A stretch of DNA of 64,000 nucleotides from M3007 sp965249785 (GTDB taxonomy: Bacteria; Bacteroidota; Bacteroidia; Chitinophagales; Saprospiraceae). This document shows positions 28,701-36,081 of this stretch, piece by piece. A program made the position numbers and the translations under genes. Location: NCBI GenBank assembly GCA_965249785.1, contig CBDFMU010000026.1:248001-312000 (forward strand), read 5' to 3'. Numbering within the stretch: the first letter of the stretch is position 1; every line of letters starts with the position of its first letter. The notes under the pieces were generated by a model. That model saw nothing but the letters and a program-made list of their open reading frames with translations. It had not been told where the DNA came from and did not search any database.

Positions 28701-29819
28701 ATGAAAAAGTGCTTTTTACCAACTTTTCTGCTGTTCATTGCTGCATTCACTTCGATCTCTTCTGCGCAAAAAGGGACGACCGTTATTTCCAATATTGTCC
28801 CTAATCCCGGCTTCGAGCGATATGCCGGGCCGCCAGTCGGCTGGTCTTACCGGGGGGCGTATTTTGGCCAGGTGGTGAAATACTGGTTTAGTGCTACGAC
28901 GGCTAGCCCCGATGTGTACGGGCCTGGCGTGCATGTGCCTCGCGACTGGGCGGAAAAAGGCTTTGGTGATGCACGGCCCCACGGCGGTAAAGCGATGGCC
29001 GGGCTGACGATGTTCGGCTGTACGAATGGTAAACCGCATTGCCGGGAGTTTGTGGAAATTCAGTTGGCCGAACCCCTTGTGACTGGTCAGACTTACTATG
29101 TGGAGTTTTGGGTAACGCACCTGGAAAAATCCCTGCAAATCAATAATATCGGGGTCTTTTTTTCGGAAAAACGCATCGAAAATAAGACCGACGAACCGAT
29201 TGTGACCGAGCCAAATATGAGTGCAAAAGATATAGTGGTCGCGCCAGGGAGCAAATGGATAAAGGTGAGCGGCAGTTTTAAAGCGGCCAACGAGGCGGAA
29301 TATTTACTAATCGGCAACTTTTACAACGATGCTAATACGCTCAACCTCGCTTATCGCGACGATTGTTTCAACTATGCCTATTATTATATAGATGACGTGG
29401 TGGTCCGTAAAGCACCGCCTTACCTAACCGTGCCCGTCAAGTCCGACGACCTCACGCGTCAGACGTTCGAGCCGGGCAAAACCATTCGGCTCAAAAATCT
29501 TTACTTCGAATTCGACAAGGATGAACTCATGCCACGTTCGTTTGTCGAGCTGAATAAATTGCTGACCATCCTGACCGATAATCCACAAATGGTGATTGAG
29601 ATCGTAGGCCATACCGACAGTTTCGGCGAAGATGGTTACAACCTTGACCTATCGCGGCGACGTTCCAAATCAGTGGTGGATTTTTTGCTGGAAAACAAAA
29701 TTTCCGCCGGTCGCCTGCGCTATCATGGCGAAGGGGAACGCCAGCCAATGGCCAGCAACGACACCGAAGAAGGCCGCGCACAGAATCGTCGCGTGGAGTT
29801 TGTGGTGGTGAAGAAGTAA
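28701..29819 (+). CDS. OmpA family protein
   Basis: A 372-residue envelope protein. The signal peptide (MKKCFLPTFLLFIAAFTSIS, then SAQ) is followed by an N-terminal beta-sandwich (VPNPGFERYAGPP, HGGKAMAGLTMFG) like that of the second OmpA protein at 46561. The C-terminal OmpA peptidoglycan-binding domain (about 265-372) has YFEFDKDELMP, IEIVGHTDSFGEDGYNLDLS, RRRSKSVVDFL and AQNRRVEFVV. It links the outer membrane to peptidoglycan. TACTTTTG at 28662-28669 is a candidate -7 element giving a short leader; a -33 box at correct spacing was not found. Confidence 0.88.
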   Translation: MKKCFLPTFLLFIAAFTSISSAQKGTTVISNIVPNPGFERYAGPPVGWSYRGAYFGQVVKYWFSATTASPDVYGPGVHVPRDWAEKGFGDARPHGGKAMAGLTMFGCTNGKPHCREFVEIQLAEPLVTGQTYYVEFWVTHLEKSLQINNIGVFFSEKRIENKTDEPIVTEPNMSAKDIVVAPGSKWIKVSGSFKAANEAEYLLIGNFYNDANTLNLAYRDDCFNYAYYYIDDVVVRKAPPYLTVPVKSDDLTRQTFEPGKTIRLKNLYFEFDKDELMPRSFVELNKLLTILTDNPQMVIEIVGHTDSFGEDGYNLDLSRRRSKSVVDFLLENKISAGRLRYHGEGERQPMASNDTEEGRAQNRRVEFVVVKK

Positions 29820-30107
29820 TTCTCTCTAAGTTTTTTAAATATAATCAATTGAAATTCACCATTTTAAATTTTATGACGTAAAAATACGTTGTAAAACGTA
29901 AAAAATAGTTGCACGGCTGATTAATGCGTTTTACCTTTGTAAGTAGTTAAGACATTAGAAATTGGATTTTTGCCTAAAGCATTGACTTATAAAGTCGAAA
30001 GTCCATTGTCAAATAATTTGTCTATTTCCTTATTATTAAAACAGTTTGCAACTATTTGGCATAGACCCATAAGGCTTTCATTTTGATAACATCGGCGCAC
30101 ACAAAAT
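29820..30107 (+). promoter_or_regulatory. BlaI upstream region with candidate operator repeats
   Basis: The 288 bases before blaI hold ACGTAAAA words around 29876-29903, including the dyad ACGTT...AACGT and TACGTTGTA, placed directly upstream of and touching the -33 element at 29909. A second small dyad, GACTT-ATA-AAGTC, lies at 29984-29996 in the leader. BlaI/MecI repressors bind dyads with TACA/TGTA halves, so autoregulation is plausible but inferred. Confidence 0.45.
29909..29939 (+). promoter_or_regulatory. Promoter of the blaI/blaR1 unit
   Basis: TTG at 29909-29911 and TACCTTTG at 29932-29939 are 20 bases apart, matching the Bacteroidota consensus. The start would be near 29946, leaving a leader of about 160 nucleotides before the ATG at 30108. 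Confidence 0.65.
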
Positions 30108-30473
30108 ATGCAAAAACTAACTAAAGCGGAAGAGGAAGTCATGCACTTCCTGTGGGAAATCGAACGCGGCACCGTAAGCGACCTGCTCGAAAAAATGGAC
30201 GATCCGAAGCCACCGCACAGCACCGTTTCGAGCGTGGTGCGCATCTTGGAAAAGAAGGGTTTCGTGGGTCATAAAGCTTATGGAAAAACGCACGAGTATT
30301 TCCCGGTAATTGAAAAATCTGCCTACGGACAACGCTCGCTCACCGATGTGGTGCGCGATTATTTTGATGGTTCGGTTAGCCGATTGGTGTCACATCTGGC
30401 GCAGGAAGAGCAACTTAGCAAGACTGATTTAGATAATCTGTTACGATTATTGGAAGAAAAGCAAAAGAAGTGA
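30108..30473 (+). CDS. BlaI/MecI/CopY family transcriptional repressor
   Basis: A 121-residue winged-helix repressor: LTKAEEEVMHFLWEIERGTV (helix 1), VSDLLEKM, PPHSTVSSVVRILEKKGFVG (recognition helix and wing), GKTHEYFPV, then a C-terminal dimer region (FDGSVSRLVSHLAQEEQ). It binds DNA as a dimer and is released when cleaved by the cognate M56 protease, encoded 60 bases downstream. In Bacteroidota such pairs answer to cell-envelope or metal signals as well as to beta-lactams; the sequence does not say which. Confidence 0.9.
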   Translation: MQKLTKAEEEVMHFLWEIERGTVSDLLEKMDDPKPPHSTVSSVVRILEKKGFVGHKAYGKTHEYFPVIEKSAYGQRSLTDVVRDYFDGSVSRLVSHLAQEEQLSKTDLDNLLRLLEEKQKK

Positions 30474-30532
30474 TGTGGCCAACGGGATGGAATGGTTTAT
30501 ACTTCATCGTTTATAGTTTATAGTTCCTGCTT

Positions 30533-31894
30533 ATGCCCCTCCTCTTTTTGCTCAAACTCACCCTTTGCTGGGGATTTTTCGCACTTTTATACGTGCTGCT
30601 ATTGCGTGGCGAGACCTTTTTTCGCGCCAACCGAATATACCTGCTCGGCACGGTGGTATTAGGGATTTTGCTCTCGCTGGATGTTCCGCGATTTTTTGAG
30701 GTGCCGATTGATGCCGGAGCATTCATCGTCCTGCCCACTTTTACCGTAGGATTGCAGCAAGCGGAAATAGCAGCTCAACGATGGGGAGTAAGCGATTATG
30801 TATGGCTGATTTATTTGCTGGGTGTCGGTTTTATGCTCCTGCGCTTTGCCTGGGCCATTGTGCGGCTTATACGGATGGCAGTATGGGGCAAGGCGGAAAT
30901 ATTGCCCGATGGATGTCTGCTTTTGCGCAGCGATGCGACTTCTGTACCCTTTTCTTTCTTCCAATGGATATTCGTTCCGCTTGATTTTCAAACAGATAGC
31001 GACGATAGAGCAGGCGCATTGGATGCCATGCTGACCCACGAACGCGCCCACGCTAATGGGTGGCATAGTGCGGATGTGCTGGTGATGGAGCTGCTCTGCG
31101 TGGTGTTTTGGTTTCATCCGCTGGTGCATTGGTACCGCCGAGCACTACGCGAAGTACACGAATACTTGGCCGATGCTGAAGCATCGCGCCGCATTGATTT
31201 GAAACAATATGGCCTGTTGTTAATACGGCAATCGCAGCCCGGAATGCCGGTTGCCCTCGTGCATCATTTTTTTCAGTCACCACTAAAACAAAGACTCATC
31301 ATGCTGACTAAAAAAGCATCCGCGCCCACCAGAACACTGAAATACGGGCTGCTCCTTCCGATTACTTTTTTGTTTGTGCTGCTATTTCATCAGGCACCAA
31401 CTATTGCCCAAACGGTAGACTCTGACCATTTACAATATGTCCATAGTGTAGAAGCTAATAATTGGATAGCAGTAGATACATTTATCCAATTTGATCCAGA
31501 GAATTACGAAAAAACCGTTTCTGTTACCCGAAAAGATATGGCACCATATAAGGAAGAGCGTAGTGGCAAACAGGTTTTTCAAATCTGCGAAAAAGAGCCA
31601 GAATTTCCCGGCGGCCAGGAGGCATTGTTCCAATTTTTGATTGCCAATATTCATTATCCACCAGAGTTGAGACAGGCGAAAGTTGAAGGAATGGCTATCA
31701 TGCGCTTCATCGTTGCGGCGGATGGTAGTATCCGTTCTATTATCGAGAAGCCAGACGCAAATCCTGTAGCTCCAGAATTTGTGGAGGAATCTAAACGCGT
31801 AATTGCGCTGATGCCCAAATGGATGCCCGGCGAACAAAAAGGCAAAAAGGTAGATTGTGAAATGGTATTGCCGATCAAATTCAAACTAAACTGA
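30533..31894 (+). CDS. BlaR1-like M56 metallopeptidase with C-terminal TonB domain
   Basis: A 453-residue inner-membrane protein. N-terminal helices (LLFLLKLTLCWGFFALLYVL) lead to the zinc-protease site HERAH (about 170) with the downstream ECHEYLAD-type helix (VHEYLADAEA). A further membrane segment (YGLLLPITFLFVLLF) follows. The periplasmic part ends in a TonB C-terminal domain (PEFPGGQEALFQFLIANIHY, then VEGMAIMRFIV, MPKWMPGEQKGKKV). In place of the BlaR1 penicillin-binding sensor, a TonB module faces the periplasm. It presumably senses a signal and cleaves the BlaI repressor encoded just upstream. Confidence 0.88.
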   Translation: MPLLFLLKLTLCWGFFALLYVLLLRGETFFRANRIYLLGTVVLGILLSLDVPRFFEVPIDAGAFIVLPTFTVGLQQAEIAAQRWGVSDYVWLIYLLGVGFMLLRFAWAIVRLIRMAVWGKAEILPDGCLLLRSDATSVPFSFFQWIFVPLDFQTDSDDRAGALDAMLTHERAHANGWHSADVLVMELLCVVFWFHPLVHWYRRALREVHEYLADAEASRRIDLKQYGLLLIRQSQPGMPVALVHHFFQSPLKQRLIMLTKKASAPTRTLKYGLLLPITFLFVLLFHQAPTIAQTVDSDHLQYVHSVEANNWIAVDTFIQFDPENYEKTVSVTRKDMAPYKEERSGKQVFQICEKEPEFPGGQEALFQFLIANIHYPPELRQAKVEGMAIMRFIVAADGSIRSIIEKPDANPVAPEFVEESKRVIALMPKWMPGEQKGKKVDCEMVLPIKFKLN

Positions 31895-31906
31895 ATGAAT
31901 AAGTAT

Positions 31907-31970
31907 AGGAAATTGGACATTAGACGTTGTAAACCAATGATTTAGTCAAAAGCCTAATGTCCAGTTTCCT
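31907..31970. repeat. 17-bp intergenic hairpin, GGACA word class
   Basis: The segment 31907-31923 pairs with 31954-31970 at 16 of 17 positions, the exception being a G-U pair, around a 30-base loop. The left arm contains TTGGACA then TTAGACG, again spaced 7 bp. It lies 12 bases after the M56 gene stop and may terminate or stabilise that transcript. Confidence 0.6.
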
Positions 31971-31988
31971 TTATCCAAGTACTTAAAT

Positions 31989-32065
31989 AAAAGCAGAAAG
32001 CAAGGAGCAAAGACCAAACATCACCAATTTTTGCTCCTTGCCCTTTTCTGTTCTTGCCCTTGCCT
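31989..32065. repeat. GCAA/TTGC phased inverted repeat
   Basis: Left words GCAG 31993, GCAA 32000 and 32007 (exact 7-bp spacing); right words TTGC 32031, 32038, 32054 and 32060. The segment GCAAGGAGCAAA pairs perfectly with TTTGCTCCTTGC. It lies between two rightward genes, upstream of the DUF6089 gene. Confidence 0.65.
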
Positions 32066-32210
32066 TTTGTTTTTTGACCGGGCCAACCATTTTAAAACCC
32101 AAGTCGTCCATACCACGGCACGGCCCCGGCGCGTTTTCCGGGGAATCTGGCGCAGACCACTGACCAATGGGCGAATTGCCCTACCTTTGCGCCCTTACTT
32201 ACCGATTGAT

Positions 32211-33026
32211 ATGCAACAACTTAGACTTTGGGCGCTGCTCGGCGGCTTGGTATTGACCAGCCAAATGGCGTTTGGACAAATGCGTGGCTGGGAAGCTGGC
32301 GCATGGATTGGCGCTGCCAATTATTTCGGCGACCTCAATACCGATTGGCGGCTCAACCGGGCGCATTTGGCGGGCGGGATCGGCGGACGCTACAACTTCA
32401 ATGACCGGCTATGCCTGAAATTTGGTGCCAATGTAGGAGAAATTAGTGCTTCCGATGAGGACTCCAAAAATATCTATGAGCAGCGGCGCAATCTCTCCTT
32501 TCGGAGTCTGATCGCCGATGTCACTGCGCAGTTTGAATTCAATTTTATGCCCTATATCCACGGGCACCGCGAGTATTGGTACACGCCTTATTTGTTTCTC
32601 GGACCGTCTTTCTACTACTCCAATCCGCAGGCAGAACTGGATGGAAAATGGCATAATTTGCGGCAATACGGCACCGAAGGCCAATTCAGGGGCGAAGAAT
32701 ACAGTACTGCGCAAGCCTCCATTGCTTATGGTATTGGCTTCAAACTGGACCTTTCCTACCGCTGGAGCCTGAATGTGGAGCTGGGCGCACGCAAGCTTTT
32801 TTCCGATTACATTGATGACGTGAGCGGTACTTACGCCGACGTGCGCGATGTTCGTTCGCAACGAGGCGAGATCGCGGCAGCGTTTGCGGATCGCTCCGTA
32901 GAACCGAAGATCGGCTTGCCTGGTCGTCAGCGCGGCAATGGCAAGAAAAATGATAGCTATGCCTTGGTCAATATTGGGGCATTCTACTATTTCGGCTCCA
33001 TTCGTTGCCCTGGCATGACCCGGTAG
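32211..33026 (+). CDS. DUF6089-type outer-membrane beta-barrel protein
   Basis: A 271-residue protein starting at the ATG at 32211 (MQQLRLWALLGGLVLTSQMA, FGQ), which gives a clean signal peptide; upstream in-frame codons to 32031 lie over the repeat and are not coding. The mature part is an OmpW/PorT-like small barrel: WEAGAWIGAANYFGDLNTDW, LAGGIGGRYNFNDR, YTPYLFLGPSFYY, and the final aromatic strand ALVNIGAFYYFGSI. DUF6089 proteins occur in T9SS-bearing Bacteroidota. TACCTTTG at 32182-32189 is a candidate -7 box but lacks a good -33 partner. The IS element begins 17 bases after the stop. Confidence 0.75.
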   Translation: MQQLRLWALLGGLVLTSQMAFGQMRGWEAGAWIGAANYFGDLNTDWRLNRAHLAGGIGGRYNFNDRLCLKFGANVGEISASDEDSKNIYEQRRNLSFRSLIADVTAQFEFNFMPYIHGHREYWYTPYLFLGPSFYYSNPQAELDGKWHNLRQYGTEGQFRGEEYSTAQASIAYGIGFKLDLSYRWSLNVELGARKLFSDYIDDVSGTYADVRDVRSQRGEIAAAFADRSVEPKIGLPGRQRGNGKKNDSYALVNIGAFYYFGSIRCPGMTR

Positions 33027-33036
33027 GAGAATATGC

Positions 33037-33042
33037 AAATAA
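33037..33042. repeat. IS target-site duplication, left copy
   Basis: AAATAA abuts the left inverted repeat and is repeated at 34362-34367. The preceding bases GC complete a GCAAATAA word of the phased element that the IS interrupted. Confidence 0.7.
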
Positions 33043-34361
33043 CAATGGTTCGTAAAGACTTAGGCGGCGATTTTGCCAAGATTATATAGGCATTGGAGTA
33101 CGGGATGATTTTTTGTGAGGTTTGGGACATTGGCGAACACGTCAAAAACTCTATCGACGATTAGTTCATTGAAATACTGCGTTTTAATGTCGGCCATTGA
33201 GAAAGGCCCCCGTTGGTTTTTTTCGATGGACAAGTGGTGCACAGCCTTGGCCACGGATACGGCGGTCAGCGACATATTGAAATGATATTCCAGGGCTTCT
33301 GGGTGTCGGCTTTGGGTATCTTCCAGGCCGGTATGCTGTTTGGCGTCCCGGTAGAGGAACTCGATTTGGAAGCGGCTTTTGTAGTACGGCGCAATGTCGC
33401 GGGCCGGGAATTCCAGGTGGGTACAAATGAATATCTTGACCGATTTGATACTGCCATCCTCCTTAAGTGCATGGACAATGGCTATTTTGACCAGGCGTTT
33501 GAGCGACCTGACATAGGCCACTCCCCCGTAAATGCGCTGCTCCTGCTTCTCCGCGATGCAGGGTAATTGCTCGCTCTGCGGGTTGCGGGCCGAAAAACGG
33601 TCGCCATATTTTTTAGGCCGCCCCTTCTGGCCTTCGTTTTTAGGCGGTGGCGCGTGGTGTAGCACGGCGTCGTCGCGCAAGCGGGTAATGACGTGCAGGC
33701 CGCTTTCGCAGGCTGCGTCCACAAAGGATTTTTTGGAGAAAAAGGCATCCACAGCCAAATATCGGCTCATTTTGAGCAGGTCTGGGGCCTGTTTCCGCAA
33801 TAAGGTGCAATAAAAACCCATCAAACCCTGACCTTCCTCCACTAAAGTCTGGGCCGCAAAATAGTGCAAAGCCGTGTTGGCCCTGATGTCCACCACCGCG
33901 AAACCGCACAACTCCAGTCCCCATTTTGCCTTGCTGGCACTGCCAGACCAAAAATAGCCCACACCCGGCGTATGCTTGCCGCTCTTCGGCACGTACGATG
34001 GATCAAAGGCGATCAGCCGTCGGCTGCCAGTATATTTCTCGATCAAGCGCCGGTTGAATGACCGAAAGGAAAAACCCGATTCATGATGGTTACGGTATGT
34101 CAACTCATTCTTCTGGCCGTACCTCTCAAAGTTCAAATACGTATACCGGCCCCGAAGGGCCAGGAACAACCCTAAGTGGTGTTGAAAAAAATCGCGTTGC
34201 CATTTGTTTATTTCCGGCATTTCCCGCAGTATTGCGCTTGTGAGTGTCTCGATGCTCATGGGCAAAAGTTGGTTTAGGTTCGCACCACAAACTTATACTT
34301 TTGCCCTTTTTTATTGACTTATTTCAAGCCTCAATCCAATCGAACTCTTTACGAACCATTG
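33043..34361. mobile_element. Complete IS4-type insertion sequence, 1319 bp
   Basis: Perfect 16-bp terminal inverted repeats, CAATGGTTCGTAAAGA at 33043-33058 and its complement at 34346-34361, enclose one transposase gene. The flanks carry a 6-bp direct repeat, AAATAA (33037-33042 and 34362-34367). Intact ends, an intact gene and intact duplication suggest a recent insertion. The target was an intergenic GCAA-phased repeat between two convergent genes, so no gene is broken. The IS family is assigned from the transposase motif; the subgroup is not determined. Confidence 0.92.
33060..34259 (-). CDS. IS4-family DDE transposase
   Basis: A 399-residue transposase starting at the ATG at 34259 (MSIETLTSAILREMPEINKW); a TTG six bases upstream is less likely. 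DDE residues are visible: first Asp in RLIAFDPSYVPKSGK, second in LAVDAFFSKKSF, and Glu in the IS4 signature Y-x2-R-x3-E-x6-K read in YYKSRFQIEFLYRDAK. An N-terminal helical DNA-binding region precedes them. The stop at 33060 lies 1 base inside the left inverted repeat. No frameshift or truncation was seen, so transposition should be possible. Confidence 0.93.
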   Translation of the reverse strand: MSIETLTSAILREMPEINKWQRDFFQHHLGLFLALRGRYTYLNFERYGQKNELTYRNHHESGFSFRSFNRRLIEKYTGSRRLIAFDPSYVPKSGKHTPGVGYFWSGSASKAKWGLELCGFAVVDIRANTALHYFAAQTLVEEGQGLMGFYCTLLRKQAPDLLKMSRYLAVDAFFSKKSFVDAACESGLHVITRLRDDAVLHHAPPPKNEGQKGRPKKYGDRFSARNPQSEQLPCIAEKQEQRIYGGVAYVRSLKRLVKIAIVHALKEDGSIKSVKIFICTHLEFPARDIAPYYKSRFQIEFLYRDAKQHTGLEDTQSRHPEALEYHFNMSLTAVSVAKAVHHLSIEKNQRGPFSMADIKTQYFNELIVDRVFDVFANVPNLTKNHPVLQCLYNLGKIAA

Positions 34362-34452
34362 AAATAAGCAAATAGCAAAATAACAAAGGGCAAGAGACGT
34401 GCAGCAACATGTGCCTCTTGCCCTTTGCTTTTTTGCAAATTGCTCCTTGCCT
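34362..34452. repeat. GCAA/TTGC phased inverted repeat interrupted by the IS
   Basis: The first six bases are the right target-site copy AAATAA. Left words GCAA 34368 and 34375, ACAA 34383, GCAA 34390; right words TTGC 34418, 34425, 34433, 34440 and 34447. The core CAAAGGGCAAGAG (34384-34396) pairs perfectly with 34415-34427. The original left end lies at 33035-33042 on the other side of the IS. It separates two convergent genes. Confidence 0.7.
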
Positions 34453-34938
34453 TTATAGTCCTAATTCCTTTCCTGCCAGACGTGTCAATCCGCTGGTGAT
34501 ACGGGTCGCTAATTTTACGGCAAAAGCATATTGCTTATACTTCTGCCTGAATTTCGGGGCTAAATCCACAAGGGCTTTCAAATAAGGCTTCTGTACTACC
34601 CGTACGCCCAGCGATACTTTGTCTAAAGTGCCGAGCTTGTTTTGCCATTGTTCGGATTCCTGTAGGATTTTTTCCATTGCTGCTTCATTTTGGTCGTGGT
34701 ACTTTTTCACGTATTTCACGCCTTTTACGGGATTGACAAATTTTAGGTCTTCCTGCATAAACTGCACATAATCAGTGAGTAAACCGTCGAGTTTTTGTTC
34801 CGGCGACATACTGCTATTGGCAAAACGCTGGAGGTCCTGGTGGTGTTCGCTGAGCCAGCGGTTCTGTTGCCAGCTGGCACAGCCAATAGGTAACACGAAG
34901 AGTATAATGAGCGTAAGTAAAGCGGATATTCGGTGCAT
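34453..34938 (-). CDS. Hypothetical lipoprotein
   Basis: A 161-residue protein with a lipoprotein signal peptide (MHRISALLTLIILFVLPIGC). The mature part is almost all helical and charged (LDGLLTDYVQFMQEDLKFVN, VKYVKKYHDQNEAAMEKILQ), with an amphipathic C-terminus (FAVKLATRITSGLTRLAGKE). No family was recognised. It lies alone, convergent with the DUF6089 gene across the IS. An envelope location is expected; the function is unknown. Confidence 0.65.
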   Translation of the reverse strand: MHRISALLTLIILFVLPIGCASWQQNRWLSEHHQDLQRFANSSMSPEQKLDGLLTDYVQFMQEDLKFVNPVKGVKYVKKYHDQNEAAMEKILQESEQWQNKLGTLDKVSLGVRVVQKPYLKALVDLAPKFRQKYKQYAFAVKLATRITSGLTRLAGKELGL

Positions 34939-35029
34939 ATCAGGTACTTGGCGTGTTTAAAGGGTGGATTGATGAAAGTAAATGCTCGGATGTTTTGATA
35001 AAATCAGTGTAGGTCAAGGTCAGCATAAA

Positions 35030-35049
35030 AAATTGTTAATCAACAATTT
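35030..35049. repeat. Small perfect hairpin upstream of the methyltransferase gene
   Basis: AAATTGTT (35030-35037) pairs with AACAATTT (35042-35049) around AATC, in the 214-base gap between two divergent genes. It could be an operator; no other support was found. Confidence 0.35.
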
Positions 35050-35152
35050 ATAGTTTAAATAACCAATAGCCAGTCACTAATTCTTACTTAATAACGATGG
35101 GAAAACCGCTTGATGTTGCGGTTGGCCAAAGTTTTTCCCGAAACTTGCGGCC

Positions 35153-35995
35153 ATGAAACCTACCGAATCACTCGACATACACACCTATTACGACCAGACT
35201 CGTTTTGACTACCGCACCATGTGGAGCCGTAGCAGCCGGGCCGTACACTTTGGTTATTACGACGAACACGCCGACAAACACGCAGATGCGCTCCACAATC
35301 TCAATCGCGCCTTGGCCGATCTGGCCGATATTCAGCCCGGAGCAACGATTCTGGATGCCGGCTGTGGCTGGGGAAATTCCAGCTTTTGGTTGATGGAACA
35401 CCGCAAGGCCACTGTAACTGGTATTAGCATTGTGGCGGGTCAAATTAGGGACAATCAAAAATTTGTCGCTAAAAATAATCTGCAGAACGTCCAGTTTTTG
35501 CAAGCGGACTTTTGTCAAATGCCTTTTCCAGATGCCAGTTTCGAGGTGGTCTGGGCCTGTGAAAGTGTTTGTCATGCAGCGCAAAAAATAGATTTCTACC
35601 GCGAAGCGTATCGGGTACTAAAACCGGGTGGTCGCCTGGTGATGGCGGAGTATATTCGATCCGAACGCCCGGTCAGTGACGTGTCGGAGGGTTTGCTGGC
35701 TGCCTGGCTGCGCCCCTGGGCCATCGGCGACATAGACACTGCTGAAGAACATCGCGCTCATCAGCTGGCTGTCGGATTTAAAGACAGCCTTATAAAAGAC
35801 GTGACGACCAACGTACGGACTTCGCTGCGCAACCTCCATGAACTATCCATTCGTTGGCTCCCGGTTGGTCGGTTTTTCAACCGCCTGGGCATGGTGAATA
35901 GTGTGCGATTACATAATGCCGAAGCTTCGGTGCGGCAGTACGAAGCCTTGCAGGCCGGAGCATGGTGGTATGGATTGCTGCTGGCGCAGAAATAG
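35153..35995 (+). CDS. SAM-dependent methyltransferase (gamma-tocopherol/sarcosine type)
   Basis: A 280-residue class I methyltransferase. SAM motif I ILDAGCGWGNSSFW is near residue 66, motif II region VTGISIVAGQI, a third at FLQADFCQMPFPDASFE, and VWACESVCHA and YRVLKPGGRLVMAEY follow. The N-terminal HFGYYDEHAD and the ISIVAGQ segment resemble gamma-tocopherol and glycine/sarcosine N-methyltransferase-like enzymes that act on small metabolites. The substrate is unknown. It is a monocistronic gene with no pathway neighbours. Confidence 0.82.
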   Translation: MKPTESLDIHTYYDQTRFDYRTMWSRSSRAVHFGYYDEHADKHADALHNLNRALADLADIQPGATILDAGCGWGNSSFWLMEHRKATVTGISIVAGQIRDNQKFVAKNNLQNVQFLQADFCQMPFPDASFEVVWACESVCHAAQKIDFYREAYRVLKPGGRLVMAEYIRSERPVSDVSEGLLAAWLRPWAIGDIDTAEEHRAHQLAVGFKDSLIKDVTTNVRTSLRNLHELSIRWLPVGRFFNRLGMVNSVRLHNAEASVRQYEALQAGAWWYGLLLAQK

Positions 35996-36016
35996 AGGTT
36001 GATAAAAAATCCTCAT

Positions 36017-36052
36017 AAAAAAGCCCCGCTTCGGAAGAACCAAAGCGGGGCT
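36017..36052 (-). terminator. Terminator of the SprB-repeat protein gene
   Basis: AGCCCCGCTT (36022-36031) pairs perfectly with AAGCGGGGCT (36043-36052). Read leftwards it is followed by six T (36017-36022 as A on +), so it terminates the gene ending at 36082. It may also slow transcription from the rightward methyltransferase gene. Confidence 0.85.
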
Positions 36053-36081
36053 GATCTAAAAAATATCCTGAAAACGAAGGT

